In this document: positions 14,090-15,753 of the stretch, piece by piece
Layout: each line of letters starts with the position of its first letter
How positions within the stretch are numbered: position 1 is the stretch's first letter
Source: SFEL01 sp045592165
GTDB taxonomy: Bacteria > Bacillota > Clostridia > Christensenellales > CAG-138
Length of the DNA: 15,753 nt
Reading direction: 5' to 3'
NCBI GenBank assembly: GCA_045592165.1
Contig: JAZNUG010000103.1
Location: 1 to 15,753 of the forward strand
Program-made: the position numbers and the translations under genes
Notes under the pieces: generated by a model
Told to the model about the DNA's origin: nothing
The model's database searches: none
The model's input: only the letters and a program-made list of their open reading frames with translations

Positions 14090-15601
14090 ATGAAGAAGAT
14101 TCTTTCTATCGCTCTGGTGGTAGTACTGCTGGCCGGCATAGCCGTATCCGGCACAATGGCCTACCTTACCAGCGAAGACAGCGACGTAAACGTCATGACT
14201 CTGGGCAATGTGAAGATTGACCAGATCGAGCTTGAACGCAAAGAGCAGAGCGACGGCAATGTCACTTCTGAGAACCTCAAGGAATTTTCTCAGGACAAGC
14301 CCCTGTATCCCGCGGTAGGTACTCTTGCTTGGGCAGATAAGTATCAGGAGTGGGAAACCGGCGGCAGCAATCAGCTGTTCACCGCTGACCTTAAGAATGT
14401 TCAGGACAAGTTTGTGTTTGTTGAAAACACCGGCAAGAGTGATGCCTATGTCCGCACCTTTGTCGCCTTTGAACAGGGCAGCATGACTGAGGAGGAGTTT
14501 GAAGCCGCTGTTGGTTATAATATCAACAAAGGCTTCTGGACCTGGGAAAATGTTGCTTACGGTGTCAAGATTAAAGATGCCGATGGAGTAGAAGGAACCT
14601 ACGCCATTAAGGTTGCTACCTATAAGGGCAATGCCGATGGTACTGTTCATAAAGACGGCATCCTGCCCGCAGGTGAAACCACCCGTCCTTCCCTCCTGCA
14701 GGTACTGCTTTACAGCACTGTTACCAACGAAGACGTTGATGCAATCGACGGCAACGGCAACGACACCTATGATATCCTCGTCTTCAGCGAGGCCGTACAG
14801 ACCGAGGGCTTTGCTGATGCAGCCACCGCTCTGAATACTGCCTTTGGCGATACTGCCGAAGGATATCACCCCTGGGATGAAGAAATCAAGTGGCCCGGCG
14901 TTATTTATACTGCAGATGAGGCCTATGATGCAACCCTAACCAGCGGCACCTATACCTTGGGCACAGATTATAAGCCTTCCGATACTGCAAGGTCATATTC
15001 TGCAAACAGGACGTATGCCGTAAAGGATGATAAGGAAATTACTATTAACCTGAACGGCCACACCATTAATCATGATACCGTATATGGCGGCTTCACATAT
15101 ATGTACACTGTGGCCTACAATAGTACGCTCACAATCAACGGCGACGGTACTATTATCTCTACCAACGGTGCAGACCATGCAAGCGAAGAAAACTGCATTG
15201 TTTACGCACAGAGCACCGGCGAAGTAGTCATCAATGGCGGTAACTACAATCCCGAAAACGGCATAGCCGCCTGGGCAGGTAGTGGTGCACATATCACCAT
15301 CAACGGCGGAAACTTTGTATCCAGCGGTGAAAAGCAGTGCGAACTGATCTATTCCAGCGGCGGTGTAATCGATATTTACGGCGGTTTCTTCCACAATACT
15401 GCCTGGGATAACCGTCCTGTGAACGTAGCTAACGCTAACCGCGGTACCGGCTTCATCAACATCTACGGCGGCACTTATGTAAACTTCGATCCTTCCACCG
15501 GCGGCGACGACCCTAACAACATCAAGGTTGCTGATGGCTACAAGGTGGTTTCCGAAACCCAGGCCAACGGCGAAGTTTGGTACACCGTAGTTCCCGAATA
15601 A
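14090..15601 (+). CDS. SipW-type signal peptide protein with TasA/CalY-like domain and right-handed beta-helix
   Basis: A predicted exported surface or matrix protein, 503 residues. The signal is KKILSIALVVVLLAGIAVSGTMAYLTSEDS (about 1-30, cut here for length: core ALVVVLLAGIAVSGTMAYL) followed by VMTLGNVKI, the pattern of TasA, CalY and other SipW-processed proteins. Residues about 35-260 resemble the TasA-like domain (FVENTGKSDAYVRTFVAFE, PAGETTRPSLLQVLLYSTVTNED, DILVFSEAVQTEGF). Residues about 310-480 carry beta-helix rungs with repeats LTINGDG (347), VVINGGN (379), ITINGGN (402), IDIYGGF (427) and INIYGGT (456), spaced 23-32. No LPXTG or other anchor is visible. The start ATG at 14090 follows AAAGGGGA (14076-14083). 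Likely a fibre or adhesin. No signal peptidase gene lies within the window. Confidence 0.88.
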   Translation: MKKILSIALVVVLLAGIAVSGTMAYLTSEDSDVNVMTLGNVKIDQIELERKEQSDGNVTSENLKEFSQDKPLYPAVGTLAWADKYQEWETGGSNQLFTADLKNVQDKFVFVENTGKSDAYVRTFVAFEQGSMTEEEFEAAVGYNINKGFWTWENVAYGVKIKDADGVEGTYAIKVATYKGNADGTVHKDGILPAGETTRPSLLQVLLYSTVTNEDVDAIDGNGNDTYDILVFSEAVQTEGFADAATALNTAFGDTAEGYHPWDEEIKWPGVIYTADEAYDATLTSGTYTLGTDYKPSDTARSYSANRTYAVKDDKEITINLNGHTINHDTVYGGFTYMYTVAYNSTLTINGDGTIISTNGADHASEENCIVYAQSTGEVVINGGNYNPENGIAAWAGSGAHITINGGNFVSSGEKQCELIYSSGGVIDIYGGFFHNTAWDNRPVNVANANRGTGFINIYGGTYVNFDPSTGGDDPNNIKVADGYKVVSETQANGEVWYTVVPE

Positions 15602-15616
15602 AAACAAACATACATT

Positions 15617-15644
15617 TCCCCCGCTTGCCGCGGGGGATTTTTTT
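15617..15644 (+). terminator. Terminator of the beta-helix protein gene
   Basis: CCCCCGC-TTGCC-GCGGGGG with an outer T-A pair, followed by seven Ts. It starts 15 bases after the stop codon. A strong intrinsic terminator. Confidence 0.93.
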
Positions 15645-15753
15645 GCACAATGAAAAAAGCGGACGCCCAAGGGTGAAGTCGGAGGCCAAGCGGGCTTAGG
15701 AAGACAAGAGGCAAGTCCAACTCCTTGGCCCACAGAACGACATGGCTACGATC
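15645..15753. other. Non-coding tail of unknown nature
   Basis: 109 bases after the terminator with no convincing gene. The + strand is purine-rich and carries GGCCAAG and CTTGGCC as separated inverted copies. An eight-codon ATG frame is too short to call. The minus strand is open in more than one frame, which follows from composition. A dispersed intergenic repeat is possible but unproven. Confidence 0.35.

Noticed and set aside
1..15753. CRISPR arrays, tRNA genes, insertion sequences, phage genes, toxin-antitoxin or biosynthetic clusters
   Set aside because: No regularly spaced repeats, no tRNA cloverleaf other than the tmRNA ends, and no transposase, integrase or phage-like protein were seen on either strand.

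Overview
The window reads as chromosomal DNA from an anaerobic member of the Bacillota, most likely a clostridial (Oscillospiraceae-like) gut bacterium. The evidence is the secG-rnr-smpB-ssrA gene order, Shine-Dalgarno sites of the AAGGAG type ahead of most genes, compact sigma-A style promoters, U-tailed hairpin terminators, an oxygen-reducing flavodiiron protein, and a secreted protein with a SipW-type signal peptide. The exact genus cannot be read from the sequence.

Left part (1-6069, + strand). The window opens inside gpmI (glycolysis). Next come secG (protein export), then rnr and smpB, which overlap by 44 bases, then a divergent lysA joined to smpB by an ATGA overlap, then the tmRNA gene ssrA with its own promoter inside the end of lysA and a strong terminator. 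RNase R, SmpB and tmRNA are the three parts of the trans-translation and nonstop-mRNA decay system. The insertion of a diaminopimelate decarboxylase between smpB and ssrA is the unusual element.

Middle part (6163-10926). A small AT-rich CDP-alcohol phosphatidyltransferase lies directly after ssrA. It is followed by three separately controlled + strand genes: an ArsB/NhaD/SLC13-type permease, a ten-helix EamA (DMT) permease, and a flavodiiron protein (FprA type) with all diiron ligands. On the minus strand sit a small P-loop kinase-like protein and, 30 bases downstream of it, a previously uncalled 43-residue single-helix peptide.

Right part (11013-15753). serC and serA form a minus-strand serine-biosynthesis operon with a clear promoter, a perfect palindrome at the predicted transcription start, and a terminator. 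Diverging from it is a two-repeat DUF1508 (YegP-like) gene whose expected start codon reads AGG instead of ATG. Last is a 503-residue exported protein combining a TasA/CalY-like domain with a right-handed beta-helix of repeated I-x-I-N/Y-G-G motifs. The window ends in non-coding sequence of unknown nature.

Most of the window is ordinary housekeeping sequence. The items most worth a second look are the lost start codon of the DUF1508 gene, the palindrome at the serC start site, the beta-helix surface protein without a visible dedicated signal peptidase, the small membrane peptide next to the orphan kinase, and the rnr/smpB coding overlap. I did not find convincing evidence of a wholly new multi-gene system.
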